DNA of 64,000 bases. Source: Streptomyces cyaneochromogenes (lineage in GTDB: Bacteria > Actinomycetota > Actinomycetes > Streptomycetales > Streptomycetaceae). This document shows, in pieces, positions 55,543-64,000 of this stretch; position 1 is the first letter of the stretch; every line of letters begins with the position of its first letter. The position numbers and the translations under genes are program-made. Where the stretch lies: the NCBI RefSeq assembly GCF_003963535.1, contig NZ_CP034539.1, positions 8,060,001 through 8,124,000 on the forward strand, in the 5' to 3' direction. The notes under the pieces are model-generated. The model made no database searches. It saw only the letters and a list, made by a program, of their open reading frames with translations, and was not told where the DNA came from.

Positions 55543-58416
55543 TCACTCGTGGTTCGAGAACACGAAAGAGAACTCCGCAGGCTCGGCCTTCAGGAAGTAC
55601 TGCGGTAGCGGGCCGGGGCCGCACGACTGCGAACCGATGCCGTGCTGGCCGTGGTCGAGGTTGATCCAGAGGGTGTCGCCCGGCGTGAGGTCGGTCAGGT
55701 GCCGGGCGGCGTCCAGCTGTTCGTTGGTCCAGGGCCGGGCGCTGAACCAGAACTCCGGGACGCCCTCGATCCGCAGCCCGCCGAGCTCCGCCCAGCGGAC
55801 GTCGGCGGCGGCGCCGTTCTCCTGCGGGCGGACGTACGGGGTCTGCATGTGCTCGATGTCCGGCATCCACTGGCCGAGCCTGGAGGCGGCCCGGGTGTCC
55901 GGGTACGCCTCGCCACTGCCGCCGAAGTACAGGACCTCCCGCGCGGAGTCGGCGGCGATCCCGAAGCGGATGCCGAGCCGCGGCAGCGGCAACGTCCAGT
56001 CGCCCTCGGGCGTCACGGACACGGTCAGCTTCAGCAGGGTGCCGTCGGACGTCCAGCGGTACTCCGTGCGCAGGCCCACCTCGGCGGCGGCGGGTGCCAC
56101 CCGGGTGCGGACGGTCAACGCGTCGTCGCCCAGCTCCACGGCGTCCAGCCGGTGCTGCATCCGGTGCAGGCCGAGCTTGCGCCACAGCACGCCGTAGCGG
56201 GTGTCGTCCTGCCAGGACGCGCCCTCGTCGTTGTCCGTCGTCGCCCGCCACACGTCGAGGCGCAGTCCGGTGACATCGACGCCGCAGATCGACGTCGGCC
56301 GGCCCGAGCGGGCGTCGAAGGTCCCCGGGCCGAGGGTGATCAGGTGCTCGCCGCGCGCGGGCCGCTGCGAGGCGGTGACGGACACGGGTGTGCGGGCAGC
56401 GACGGTGCCCTGGCCCCACGCCACCTCATGCCCCTTGGGCCCCCAGGGGGTGTCCGCGGCGAGCAGCGCGCGGACCGTCCACAGGACCTCCTCGCCCTGG
56501 CCGTCCGGTGCCGCCGTCGGCAGTTTGACCTCCGCCGACTCGCCCGGCGCGAGCTGCGGCACCGCGAGCGTGTGAGCGCCCGTGGGGAAGCCGTCCACCG
56601 AGTAGAAGAACTCGTACTCCAGGTGCGAGAGATCGCCGAAGTCGTACGCGTTCGTCACCCGCACCGTGCCGTCCGCGCCGTCAGCCTCGATACGGACCGG
56701 CTCGATCACCTTCTTGTACTCGACGAGCCCCGGCGACGGCGTCCGGTCCGGGAAGATCAGCCCGTCGCAGACGAAGTTGCCGTCGTGCAGCTCCTCGCCG
56801 AAGTCGCCGCCGTAGGCGTAGCCCAGCTCGGGGTGCTTGATGCCGTGGTCGATCCACTCCCAGATGAAGCCGCCCTGGAGCCGCTCGTACCGCTCGAAGA
56901 TCTGCTGGTAGTCCGCGATGCCGCCCGGGCCGTTGCCCATCGCGTGCCCGTACTCGCACTGGATGAAGGGCAGCCCGCGCCGCTTGTGCGTGCCGCCGTC
57001 CAGGCTCTGCCCGATGCGCTCGACCTCCTCGTGGGAGGCGTACATCCGCGAGTACACGTCGGTGTCCCGGCAGTCCCAGTCGCCCTCGTAGTGCACGAGC
57101 CGCGAGGCGTCCCGGCCGTGGATCCACTCGGCCATCGCGGTCAGCCCGCGTCCGGTGCCGGCCTCGTTGCCGAGGGACCAGAAGACGATCGACGGGTGGT
57201 TCTTGTCGCGCTCGACCATGCGGGCGGCGCGGTCCAGCAGGGCCGGGGTCCAGCGGTCGTCGTCGACGGGGTTGTCACGCCAGGCCTGCTCGGTGAAGCC
57301 GTGGGTCTCCAGGTCGCACTCGTCGATGACCCACAGGCCGTACTCGTCGCACAGGTCGAGGAAGGCCGGGTGCGGCGGGTAGTGCGAGGTGCGCACCGCG
57401 TTGAGGTTGTGCCGCTTCATCAGCAGCACGTCCTCGCGCATGGTCTCCAGGTCCAGCGCGCGGCCCTTCTCGGGGTGCCACTCGTGCCGGTTGACGCCCT
57501 TGAAGAGGACCGCCTTGCCGTTGACCTTGATCAGGCCGTCTTCGAGGACGACGGTACGGAAACCGATGCGCAGCGGCACCCGCTCGCCGGCCGTGACCAG
57601 CTCGCCGTCGTACAGCTTCGGTGACTCCGCTGACCACGGCTCGACCGCGACGGTCACCGGCTCGCCGGTCGCGACATCGATGTCGAGGGCGGGCACGGAC
57701 ACCCGCCCGTCGACGTCGGAGTCGACGCGCAGGGTGCCCTCGCCCGTGCTGTGGTCGTAGGAGGCGTGCACGAAGAAGTCGCCCGCGCTGCCCGCCGGGC
57801 GGTGCAGCAGGGTGACGTCACGGAAGATGCCGGGCAGCCACCACTGGTCCTGGTCCTCCAGGTACGAGCCCGCCGACCACTGGTGCACACGGACGGCGAG
57901 CACGTTGCCCGTCGGCTTCAGCAGCTGCCCGACCGCGAACTCGTGCGGCAGCCGGGAGCCCTTGAACTCGCCGATGTCCGTGCCGTTCAGCCAGACACGG
58001 GCGCAGGACTCCACGCCGTCGAAGCGGATCACCGCCCCGCCGTCCGCCGGCCAGTCCGCCGGCAGGTCGAAGACCCGCAGATGGTCACCGGTCGGGTTCT
58101 CGGTGGGCACGTGCGGCGGGTCCACCGGGAACGGGTAGAGGTGGTTGGTGTAGATGGGCGAACCGAACGCGCCGTCGCCCTGCAGGACCCAGTGGCCCGG
58201 GACCGCGACCTCGGCCCAGCTTTCGGCGTCGTACCCCGGCGCGGCGAAGGAGTCGTCCTCGGCGTCGGCGGTGGCCGACAGACGGAAGCGCCAGCTGCCG
58301 TTCAGGGACAGGGACTTCGCGTCCGAGGAGGCGTACCAGGCGCGGGGCGGAAGGGCCCCGCGGCCCGGGGAGACGTCCTCCACGTAGTCGGCGGACGGGG
58401 TGGTGCGGAAAGACAT
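55543..58416 (-). CDS. lacZ: GH2 beta-galactosidase (LacZ-type)
   Basis: A 957-residue enzyme, shorter than E. coli LacZ (1,023) but with the same domain order: N-terminal jelly roll, FnIII, TIM barrel, FnIII and C-terminal beta-galactosidase small-chain domain. The acid/base Glu is in VFWSLGNEAGTG (about residue 415) and the nucleophile Glu in FIQCEYGHAMGN (about 485). No leader, so intracellular. It is the last gene of the importer operon (permease stop only 13 bp upstream of its start), so it probably hydrolyses galactosides taken up by that transporter. Confidence 0.94.
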   Translation of the reverse strand: MSFRTTPSADYVEDVSPGRGALPPRAWYASSDAKSLSLNGSWRFRLSATADAEDDSFAAPGYDAESWAEVAVPGHWVLQGDGAFGSPIYTNHLYPFPVDPPHVPTENPTGDHLRVFDLPADWPADGGAVIRFDGVESCARVWLNGTDIGEFKGSRLPHEFAVGQLLKPTGNVLAVRVHQWSAGSYLEDQDQWWLPGIFRDVTLLHRPAGSAGDFFVHASYDHSTGEGTLRVDSDVDGRVSVPALDIDVATGEPVTVAVEPWSAESPKLYDGELVTAGERVPLRIGFRTVVLEDGLIKVNGKAVLFKGVNRHEWHPEKGRALDLETMREDVLLMKRHNLNAVRTSHYPPHPAFLDLCDEYGLWVIDECDLETHGFTEQAWRDNPVDDDRWTPALLDRAARMVERDKNHPSIVFWSLGNEAGTGRGLTAMAEWIHGRDASRLVHYEGDWDCRDTDVYSRMYASHEEVERIGQSLDGGTHKRRGLPFIQCEYGHAMGNGPGGIADYQQIFERYERLQGGFIWEWIDHGIKHPELGYAYGGDFGEELHDGNFVCDGLIFPDRTPSPGLVEYKKVIEPVRIEADGADGTVRVTNAYDFGDLSHLEYEFFYSVDGFPTGAHTLAVPQLAPGESAEVKLPTAAPDGQGEEVLWTVRALLAADTPWGPKGHEVAWGQGTVAARTPVSVTASQRPARGEHLITLGPGTFDARSGRPTSICGVDVTGLRLDVWRATTDNDEGASWQDDTRYGVLWRKLGLHRMQHRLDAVELGDDALTVRTRVAPAAAEVGLRTEYRWTSDGTLLKLTVSVTPEGDWTLPLPRLGIRFGIAADSAREVLYFGGSGEAYPDTRAASRLGQWMPDIEHMQTPYVRPQENGAAADVRWAELGGLRIEGVPEFWFSARPWTNEQLDAARHLTDLTPGDTLWINLDHGQHGIGSQSCGPGPLPQYFLKAEPAEFSFVFSNHE

Positions 58417-58428
58417 CGGTCTCCTTGC

Positions 58429-59319
58429 TCAGCCCTTGATGCCGGTCTGCGCGATCCCCTGCACCAGCCAGCGCTGGAGGAAGAGGAACACGAACACCAG
58501 GGGCAGGATGGAAATGGCCGTGGCCATGAAGATCAGGTGGTAGTTGACGGTCTGGTTCGTCATGTACGACGAGAGCGCGACCTGGACCGTCCACGCGCTC
58601 GGGTCCTGGCCGATGACCAGCGGCCACAGGAAGGCGTTCCAGCCGTTGATGAAGGTGATCGTGGCGATCGCCGCGAAGAAGTTCAGCGAGTTCGGCACGA
58701 CGACGCGCCAGTAGGCGCCCCAGTAGCCGAGCCCGTCCACGCGTGCCGCCTCCTCCAGTTCTTTCGGGAACCCGAGGAAGTACTGCCGGAACAGGAAGCA
58801 CGTGAAACCACTGAACAGGCCCGGAATGATGAGACCTCGGTAACTGTCCACCCAGCCGAGGGACGACACGAGGACGAAGCTGGGCACGAAGGTGACGGCC
58901 GTGGGAACCATCAGGGTCGCCAGGACGGCGTAGAACACCTTGTTGGCGTGCTTGTACGGGATACGGGCCAGGCCGTAGCCGGCCATCGAGCAGATCAGCA
59001 GGATGCCCGTGGTGTGCAGGACGGCGACGACCACGGAGTTCCACAGGGACTGGGCGAAGTCGACGGTGACGTCGTCGAACGGCTCGGTGATGTTGCCCCA
59101 CTGGATGGAGGTGGGGAACCACTTCCACTCCTCGCCCGTGATCTCCTGGTCCGTCATCAGCGCGTTGCGGACGATCAGGTAGAAGGGGACGAGGAAGAGG
59201 AGCGCGGCGACGCCGGTCGCGATGTACAGACCGGTGTTGCCCATGACGCCGCCGCCACGCCTGGTCTTGGCCTTCGCCGGCTTCGTGACCTTCCTGAGGT
59301 CGGGTGCAGTGGTGGTCAC
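58429..59319 (-). CDS. Carbohydrate ABC importer permease, MalG type
   Basis: A 296-residue permease with six membrane helices. The EAA loop is PKELEEAARVDGLGYWGAYWRVVVPNSLN, typical of the MalG/CUT1 group. It overlaps the preceding permease by four bases (ATGA-type), a sign of translational coupling. Needs an ATPase in trans, presumably MsiK-type, since none is in the operon. Confidence 0.93.
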   Translation of the reverse strand: MTTTAPDLRKVTKPAKAKTRRGGGVMGNTGLYIATGVAALLFLVPFYLIVRNALMTDQEITGEEWKWFPTSIQWGNITEPFDDVTVDFAQSLWNSVVVAVLHTTGILLICSMAGYGLARIPYKHANKVFYAVLATLMVPTAVTFVPSFVLVSSLGWVDSYRGLIIPGLFSGFTCFLFRQYFLGFPKELEEAARVDGLGYWGAYWRVVVPNSLNFFAAIATITFINGWNAFLWPLVIGQDPSAWTVQVALSSYMTNQTVNYHLIFMATAISILPLVFVFLFLQRWLVQGIAQTGIKG

Positions 59320-60284
59320 TTGGACTCCTCACCCCTTCCGAAGCCCATGATCTTGCCCTGGAACAGCGTGACGACGCAGATCAGGAGGGTCAGGACGACC
59401 GCGCCCGCGCTGCCCGCGCCGTAGTTCTGGTTCTCGCCGAGGGCCATCTTGTAGAGCTCGACCAGCGGGGGCTGGCCCCAGGTGGCCTTGGGGAGCAGGT
59501 TGAAGAACTCGTCGAAGGCCTGGTAGGCGGCGATCAGCAGGAGCAGGATCACCGCGGTGGACGTGGCCCGCAGCTGGGGCAGTGTGATGTACCGGAAGGT
59601 CTGCCAGCCCGACTTGGCGCCGTCGATGGCGGCGGCCTCGTACAGCTCCCGCGGGATGTTCTGGAGTGCGGCCAGGAACAGGATCATGTAGAAGCCCGAC
59701 TGGAGCCACAGGCGTACGGTCACGATGACCAGCCAGTACCAGGGCGGATCCGGGTTCGCCAGCCAGGCGACGTTGTCGATGCCGAACCAGCCGATGACCG
59801 TGTTCATCAGACCGAAGCGGACGCCGTTGAAGATGGACATCTTCCAGATCAGCGCGGCGGCGACATAGCTGACCGCGGTCGGCAGGAAGAACACCGACCG
59901 GAAGAACGCCCGCATGAACCGCAGCCGGTTGACCAGCAGTGCGAGGCCCAGCGACATGGCCCAGGTGGCCGGCACGATGAACGCGGCGAACACGGTGAAG
60001 GTGACGAGGGAGTTCCTGAAGTCGGCGTCCGTCAGGATCTGCTTGTAGTTGTCGAAGCCGACGAACTCGCTCGGTGTGACGGTGAAGCGGGCCTCGAAGA
60101 AGCTGAGATAGATGCTCCAGCCGATGGGCACGAAGACGAAGATCACCAGGCCGGTCAGGAACGGCCCGGTGAAGAGCCAGAAGTTGAAGGTGCTGTTCGC
60201 CGTGAGGCCCCGCCGCGGCCGGTCCTTGGAGACCTTGGCCGAGGCGGGGTTCTTGGCGACCCCGCGTGTGGTGGTGGTCGACAT
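59316..60284 (-). CDS. Carbohydrate ABC importer permease, MalF type
   Basis: A 322-residue permease. The N-terminus is cytosolic (about 30 residues), followed by six helices, with the EAA loop PRELYEAAAIDGAKSGWQTFRYITLPQLR. Part of CUT1 sugar importers that accept oligosaccharides. It lies 20 bp after the solute-binding protein gene and overlaps the MalG-type gene. Confidence 0.93.
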   Translation of the reverse strand: MSTTTTRGVAKNPASAKVSKDRPRRGLTANSTFNFWLFTGPFLTGLVIFVFVPIGWSIYLSFFEARFTVTPSEFVGFDNYKQILTDADFRNSLVTFTVFAAFIVPATWAMSLGLALLVNRLRFMRAFFRSVFFLPTAVSYVAAALIWKMSIFNGVRFGLMNTVIGWFGIDNVAWLANPDPPWYWLVIVTVRLWLQSGFYMILFLAALQNIPRELYEAAAIDGAKSGWQTFRYITLPQLRATSTAVILLLLIAAYQAFDEFFNLLPKATWGQPPLVELYKMALGENQNYGAGSAGAVVLTLLICVVTLFQGKIMGFGRGEESK

Positions 60285-60304
60285 GTCGAGATCCGTCCGG
60301 CGGT

Positions 60305-61564
60305 CTATCCGAAGAGCTTCTTGAGCTCGGCGTCGACCTTCTTCTCGCAGGCGTCGAGCGCGGCCTTCGGGTCACCGTCCTTGCGGACGGTGTTGGCGAT
60401 CACGTCCCAGAACGCGGCGATCATGGCCTGGGTCCAGCCGATGTTGTCGAAGTGGCCGAACTCGTTGAAGAGCTTGACTCCCTCGGCCGGCAGACCGGAC
60501 TTCAGCTTGGTCGCGGACTCCGCGAGGGAGGTGCGTGGCGGGATGTGGAAGCCGTACGAGGTGGCGAAGTCCTCCTGGTACTTCTTCTGGTCGATCCACA
60601 GCCACTTGACGTATTCCTTGGCCGCCTCGACGTTCTTGCCCTTGGCGTTGACGAACATCGACCAGCCGCCGTTGTAGACCGACTGCTTTCCGGCGGAACC
60701 GACCTTCGGGAAGGGGAAGATGCCGATGTCGTCGCCGAGCGCCTTCTGCATGGCCGGCATGGCCCACATGCCGCACCACTGGATCGCGGTCAGGCCCTGG
60801 ATCAGGGCCGACGGGTCCCACGAGTCGGCGGGGGCGTCCAGGAGCAGGTTGCCGCTGGTGAAGAGACCGCGCAGCTGCTTCAGGCCGTCGGCGACGGCGT
60901 CGGTGTTGAAGGCGGGCTTGTTGTCCGCGGTGAGGGTGTCGGCGCCGGCCGACCAGATCAGCGGGCGGTCCACCGAGGTCAGGTCGTTGCCGAGGAAGAT
61001 GCCCTTGACCTTGCTGGTGGTCAGCTTGTCCGCGGCCTCGATCAGCTCTTCCAGCGTGGTCGGCACCTCGACCTTCGCCTTCTCGAACAGCGAGGGCCGG
61101 TAGAAGAGGAACTGCGGGTCGTCGATCATCCGGACGCCGTATATCTTGCCGTCGACCGTGTGTGACTTGATGTCGGCCGGATTGAAGTCGTCCTTGACCG
61201 GATCGATGATGTCGGTCAGGTCCGCCACCTGACCGCTCTTGACCATCTGGATCTGCGGGTGGAACTCGAAGACGTCCGGGGCGTTGTCGGTGAGCAGCGC
61301 GGCGAACAGCTTCTGCTCGAAGTTGTTGCCGGTGATCCACTGCGTGGTCACGTCGGCCTTGTCGTAGGCCTTCGCGTACCTCTTGACGGCCTGCTCGACG
61401 CCGGCCTCGCCATACGCGTGGAAGTACTGGACGAGGCCGTCGCCCGAACCTCCGCCGCGCCCGGTGTTGCTGCCACACGCCGCGAGCCCGCCGGCGGCGG
61501 CCAGGCCCAGAGCGGCTCGCAGTGCGGTACGGCGGTCGAAGTTCCTGCTGCTCAATGCCGACAT
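60305..61564 (-). CDS. Sugar-binding lipoprotein of the ABC importer
   Basis: A 419-residue extracellular solute-binding protein. The signal ends in a lipobox LAAC with Cys30 (DRRTALRAALGLAAAGGLAAC), so it is lipid-anchored. The RR pair suggests Tat export. The mature protein is a family 1 binding protein: TTQWITGNNFEQKLFAALLTDNAPDVFEFHP, then WSMFVNAKGKNVEAAKEYVKWL near the end. Given the GH2 galactosidase in the operon, a galactose-containing oligosaccharide is the likely ligand. Promoter region 61565-61763 has several operators. Confidence 0.93.
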   Translation of the reverse strand: MSALSSRNFDRRTALRAALGLAAAGGLAACGSNTGRGGGSGDGLVQYFHAYGEAGVEQAVKRYAKAYDKADVTTQWITGNNFEQKLFAALLTDNAPDVFEFHPQIQMVKSGQVADLTDIIDPVKDDFNPADIKSHTVDGKIYGVRMIDDPQFLFYRPSLFEKAKVEVPTTLEELIEAADKLTTSKVKGIFLGNDLTSVDRPLIWSAGADTLTADNKPAFNTDAVADGLKQLRGLFTSGNLLLDAPADSWDPSALIQGLTAIQWCGMWAMPAMQKALGDDIGIFPFPKVGSAGKQSVYNGGWSMFVNAKGKNVEAAKEYVKWLWIDQKKYQEDFATSYGFHIPPRTSLAESATKLKSGLPAEGVKLFNEFGHFDNIGWTQAMIAAFWDVIANTVRKDGDPKAALDACEKKVDAELKKLFG

Positions 61565-61637
61565 GCTGACGTCCTTGTCTCGAGTGCGGCTGCGCCCTGC
61601 GCCGGTGGCTGATGCGGCTCAGCGCCAGGTGGCTCAA

Positions 61638-61721
61638 AAGGGGTTGCGGTGCGGGACGTTAACCTTCGGCTAAGGCTTCGGCAAGGGGTTGGACGAAGTC
61701 TGCACGAAGCGTTGCGCAACG
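61638..61721. promoter_or_regulatory. Candidate operators of the importer operon
   Basis: CGTTGCGCAACG at 61710-61721 is a perfect 12-bp palindrome of LacI style. AAGGGGTT occurs at 61638-61645 and 61683-61690, and again upstream of the ROK gene at 63197-63204. All lie in the 199-bp gap between the ROK gene end and the importer start. Confidence 0.45.
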
Positions 61722-61763
61722 TTCGGAATACCGGACGTAACGGGGTCGGGTCCCTGCCCGCCG

Positions 61764-63032
61764 TCACACGGGTGGTGCGGTACGACTCCTTGCGCGGTCG
61801 GTGCGTTTCGCCGTCCTGTGCCCCACCGACGGGGTCTTCTGGCCGACCGACTGCAGCGCTCCCTCCAGCGCGAACGTCGCCGCGCCGAGGCACACCGGGT
61901 CGGTGGGAATGGGGGAGAGGACGATCCGGGTGGCGGCCAGGGGCCGCCTGAGCGCATGCCGGGCCACGGCCTCGCGCACCTCGTGCAGCAGCGGCTCGCC
62001 GAGGGTCGCGGCGACCCAGCTGCTCAGCACGACGACTTCGGGGTTGAACAGGTTCACCAGGTCCGCGATGCCCGCGCCCAGATAGCGGGCGGTGTCCCGG
62101 ACCACCTTGAGTGCCACCGGATCGTGCGCGGCGACCCCACGGGCCAGCGCGTCGATCGTGGCCGTCTGGTCCTCCGGGTGCAGCAGGGTGCTGTCGGCGG
62201 CCAGCTCCCGCAGGTTCACCATGATCCCGGGCGCGCCGACATACGTCTCCACACAGCCGTGGTTGCCGCAGTGGCACGGCCTCCCGTCCAGCACGAGCGT
62301 CGTATGGCCCCACTCGCCGGCGCTGTTGCTCACGCCCCGGTGCAGCCCGCCGCCGAGCACGAGCCCGGCGCCCACACCGGTGCCGAGGTTGACCACCACG
62401 GCGTCCCCGCTGCCGCGCACGGCACCGAACCACAGCTCGGCCACCGCGCTCGCGCGCAACGGGTTGTCCATGTACAGGGGATAGGCGATGTGCTCGGCGA
62501 GCAGGGCGAGCAGCGGCACGTCGTGCCAGTCCCAGTTGGGCGCGTACTCGCAGACGCCGGTGTCCCGGTCCACCTGCCCCGGCACGCTCACCCCGACGCC
62601 GAGCACCCGGGCGCCCTCCACGCCGGCCTGCGCGACCACCGCTCCGACGGCGGCGGCGACATGGCCGACGACCTGCTCGGGGCGGTTCTCGCCGGGGCGC
62701 ATGTCCTCGTCGGCGCGGGCCAGGACGTTCAGGGCGAGATCGAAGAGCTCGACCCGGACGTACGTCTCCGCGATGTCGACGCCGATCAGCGCGCCGCCGG
62801 ACGCGTTGACGGCCACGAGCCCCCGGGGGCGGCCGCCGGCCGAGTCCTCGAACCCGACCTCGGTGATCATCCGGAGGTCGAGCAGCTCGCCCACCAGGGT
62901 GGCGACCGTGGCGAGACTGAGACCGGTGGCGGCCGCCAGCTCCTGCCGCGAGGTGGGCGACGAGGCGATGATCTGGCGCAGCACCTCGTAGCGGTTCGCG
63001 GTGCGGATGTCACGTGATGTGCCGCGCTTCAT
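61764..63032 (-). CDS. ROK-family transcriptional regulator
   Basis: A 422-residue regulator, ATG 63032 with GAGGGGAG upstream. The N-terminal winged HTH is TANRYEVLRQIIASSPTSRQELAAATGLSLATVATLVGELLDLRM (about 10-55). The ROK sugar-binding part follows with the ATP/sugar-site motif GVDIAETYVRVELFD, and the zinc motif CHCGNHGCVETY (about 250). ROK repressors are relieved by a sugar or sugar phosphate. It lies directly upstream of the importer genes on the same strand, so it most likely controls the importer and GH2 operon and itself. Confidence 0.93.
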   Translation of the reverse strand: MKRGTSRDIRTANRYEVLRQIIASSPTSRQELAAATGLSLATVATLVGELLDLRMITEVGFEDSAGGRPRGLVAVNASGGALIGVDIAETYVRVELFDLALNVLARADEDMRPGENRPEQVVGHVAAAVGAVVAQAGVEGARVLGVGVSVPGQVDRDTGVCEYAPNWDWHDVPLLALLAEHIAYPLYMDNPLRASAVAELWFGAVRGSGDAVVVNLGTGVGAGLVLGGGLHRGVSNSAGEWGHTTLVLDGRPCHCGNHGCVETYVGAPGIMVNLRELAADSTLLHPEDQTATIDALARGVAAHDPVALKVVRDTARYLGAGIADLVNLFNPEVVVLSSWVAATLGEPLLHEVREAVARHALRRPLAATRIVLSPIPTDPVCLGAATFALEGALQSVGQKTPSVGHRTAKRTDRARSRTAPPV

Positions 63033-63196
63033 CGAACTCCCCTCACTGGCAAGCACCGTTGCTTTCGGACCGGCTGGGGGTCCGGGGGCTGTCCCCCGGG
63101 AAAGCACAGCACCGGGCTGCCCCGTCCCTTCGGTCCAGGCCGGGTCGACGTCGGCACCGGCGCGGCGCAAGGCTATGGCGTGCGCGGACTTTCGAC

Positions 63197-63204
63197 AAGG
63201 GGTT
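63197..63204. promoter_or_regulatory. AAGGGGTT motif upstream of the ROK gene
   Basis: Third copy of the octamer seen twice at 61638-61690, about 165 bp upstream of the ROK start. Also nearby are GAAAGTCTTTCC-like pairs (about 63220-63231). Possibly an autoregulatory site. Confidence 0.35.
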
Positions 63205-63266
63205 AGGAAAGGGGCTGTAGAAAGTCTTTCCGCTGGAAGGGCCCGGTGCGAGGGTACTGGCAAGTA

Positions 63267-64000
63267 TCAGCCCTCGAGGACATCCCGCACAAACGCGTTG
63301 GCGAACTTTCCCGCCGGGTCCAGTTCCCGCGCCAGCGCCCGGAAGTCGGCCAGCCGCGGATACCGCCCGCGCAGCACCTCCGCCGGCACCGTGAACACCT
63401 TCCCCCAGTGCGGCCGCGGCTCGAAGGCGTCGAGTGCCTCCTCCAGCCGCCGCACCACCGGCAGGACGGCCGCGGTGTCCGCGATCCAGGTGAAGTGCAG
63501 CGCCACCGTGTCCCGGCCGTAGGAGGGGCTGAGCCACTGCTCGTCGGCGGCGACCGCGCGCACCTCGCAGGTCTGCAGTACGGGGGCGGCCGTTCCCCGT
63601 ATCCCGTCGACGGCCCGCAGCGCCTCGACGGCGCACCGGCGCGGCAGCAGATACTCCGACTGCAGCTCGGCCCCGCTGCTCGGCGTGAACTCAGCCCGGA
63701 AGTGCGGCAGCCGCTGGTGCCACGGCCCCGGCACCCCGAACTGCTCCGTGCAGTTGACCGCCGGCATCCCCGGCACCGGGTGCAGCTTCTCGGTGGCGGG
63801 CGCGGCCCACGGGAAGTCCGGCAGCGGCTGGTCGGTGCGCCGCTTGAGCCACACCTGCCGGAAGCCGGGCTCGCGCCAGTCGGTGAACAGGCTGACGCTG
63901 TACGCCGCCGCCATCACCGTCTCGAACTTCCCCAAGTCCAGTCCGTCCAGCGGCAGTTCGGTGAAGATGTGCTGCTCGACGTCGAAGGACGGCTGCAGGT
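63267..64000 (-). CDS. FAD-linked sugar/alditol oxidase (aldonolactone-oxidase family), cut by the right edge
   Basis: The C-terminal 243 residues or so of the gene are visible; the frame is open to the right edge. Marks of the aldonolactone-oxidase C-terminal domain are PVPGMPAVNCTEQFGVPGPWHQRLPHFRAEFTPSSGAELQSEY and the conserved HWGKVF (FEPRPHWGKVFTVPAEVL), which contributes to the active site. Streptomyces alditol oxidase (AldO) belongs to this family and ends the same way. The N-terminal FAD domain is outside the window. It is on the strand of the ROK and importer genes and lies 235 bp upstream, so a link to sugar or alditol use is likely. Confidence 0.85.
   Translation of the reverse strand, partial: LQPSFDVEQHIFTELPLDGLDLGKFETVMAAAYSVSLFTDWREPGFRQVWLKRRTDQPLPDFPWAAPATEKLHPVPGMPAVNCTEQFGVPGPWHQRLPHFRAEFTPSSGAELQSEYLLPRRCAVEALRAVDGIRGTAAPVLQTCEVRAVAADEQWLSPSYGRDTVALHFTWIADTAAVLPVVRRLEEALDAFEPRPHWGKVFTVPAEVLRGRYPRLADFRALARELDPAGKFANAFVRDVLEG

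Noticed and set aside
1..64000. Search for tRNA genes, rRNA, CRISPR arrays, prophage modules and biosynthetic gene clusters
   Set aside because: No cloverleaf-like sequence with a CCA-type end, no spaced identical repeats, no phage structural genes and no PKS/NRPS or terpene synthase core genes were seen on reading; a tRNAscan or antiSMASH run would be decisive.

Overview
This window is a chromosomal piece of a Streptomyces or very close actinomycete. The sequence is very GC-rich, coding regions show strong G/C at third codon positions, and GTG and TTG starts occur. Exported proteins often carry Tat (twin-arginine) leaders. The sugar ABC operon has no ATPase of its own, as expected where a shared MsiK-type ATPase exists. 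Dispersed repeats that I recognise from Streptomyces intergenic DNA are present. I see no rRNA, tRNA, CRISPR array, phage module or antibiotic gene cluster.

Layout. 1-12.2 kb is a patchwork of single genes: a cut secreted protein, an AcoR-like GAF regulator, an AidB-type acyl-CoA dehydrogenase, a YihY/BrkB membrane protein, an NmrA reductase with a divergent AraC regulator, a second AraC-type regulator, two VOC proteins, a DUF5954 protein, a ThuA protein and a Tat-exported ferritin-like enzyme. 12.3-20.5 kb is an unstable zone. It holds a LysR remnant, a methyltransferase and a 2.33-kb transposable element with 18-bp perfect inverted ends, a 5-bp target duplication and a SUKH (SMI1/KNR4) gene as apparent cargo. 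A LacI regulator follows, then fused stubs of a GH43 glycosidase and an alginate lyase, a carboxylesterase and a decayed LacI gene. 20.6-25.5 kb holds cell-wall genes: a class B PBP, a broken class A beta-lactamase and a D,D-carboxypeptidase with a long acidic cytoplasmic arm.

25.9-28.8 kb has homocysteine S-methyltransferase divergent from an amino-acid permease. 28.8-31.6 kb encodes a surface beta-strand-repeat protein and a small secreted protein. 31.8-39.1 kb is a plant polysaccharide locus: GH43 arabinofuranosidase-like, GH43 exo-beta-1,3-galactanase with CBM13, PL4 rhamnogalacturonan lyase, CE12 acetylesterase and a DUF2264/GH154 enzyme. 55.5-64 kb adds a ROK regulator, a sugar ABC importer and a GH2 beta-galactosidase, with an alditol/aldonolactone-oxidase-like gene running off the right end. 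Together these suggest breakdown of rhamnogalacturonan-I and arabinogalactan: exported enzymes trim the polymer, the importer takes up oligosaccharides and GH2 cleaves them inside the cell.

39.3-55.4 kb is mixed: an LRV/HEAT-repeat protein between membrane-protein remnants, an isocitrate lyase/PEP mutase-like enzyme, a NUDIX hydrolase, a cupin-like protein with a membrane-anchored toroid protein, a TetR regulator, an APH-family kinase, a large membrane protein, a secreted EEP-family phosphatase/nuclease, a Tat-exported PHP phosphoesterase coupled to an unknown cytoplasmic protein, a GH10 xylanase stub and a three-gene ABC-2 exporter.

The most striking theme is turnover. At least eight broken or truncated genes are visible, several of them carbohydrate genes or their regulators, beside a still-recognisable mobile element.
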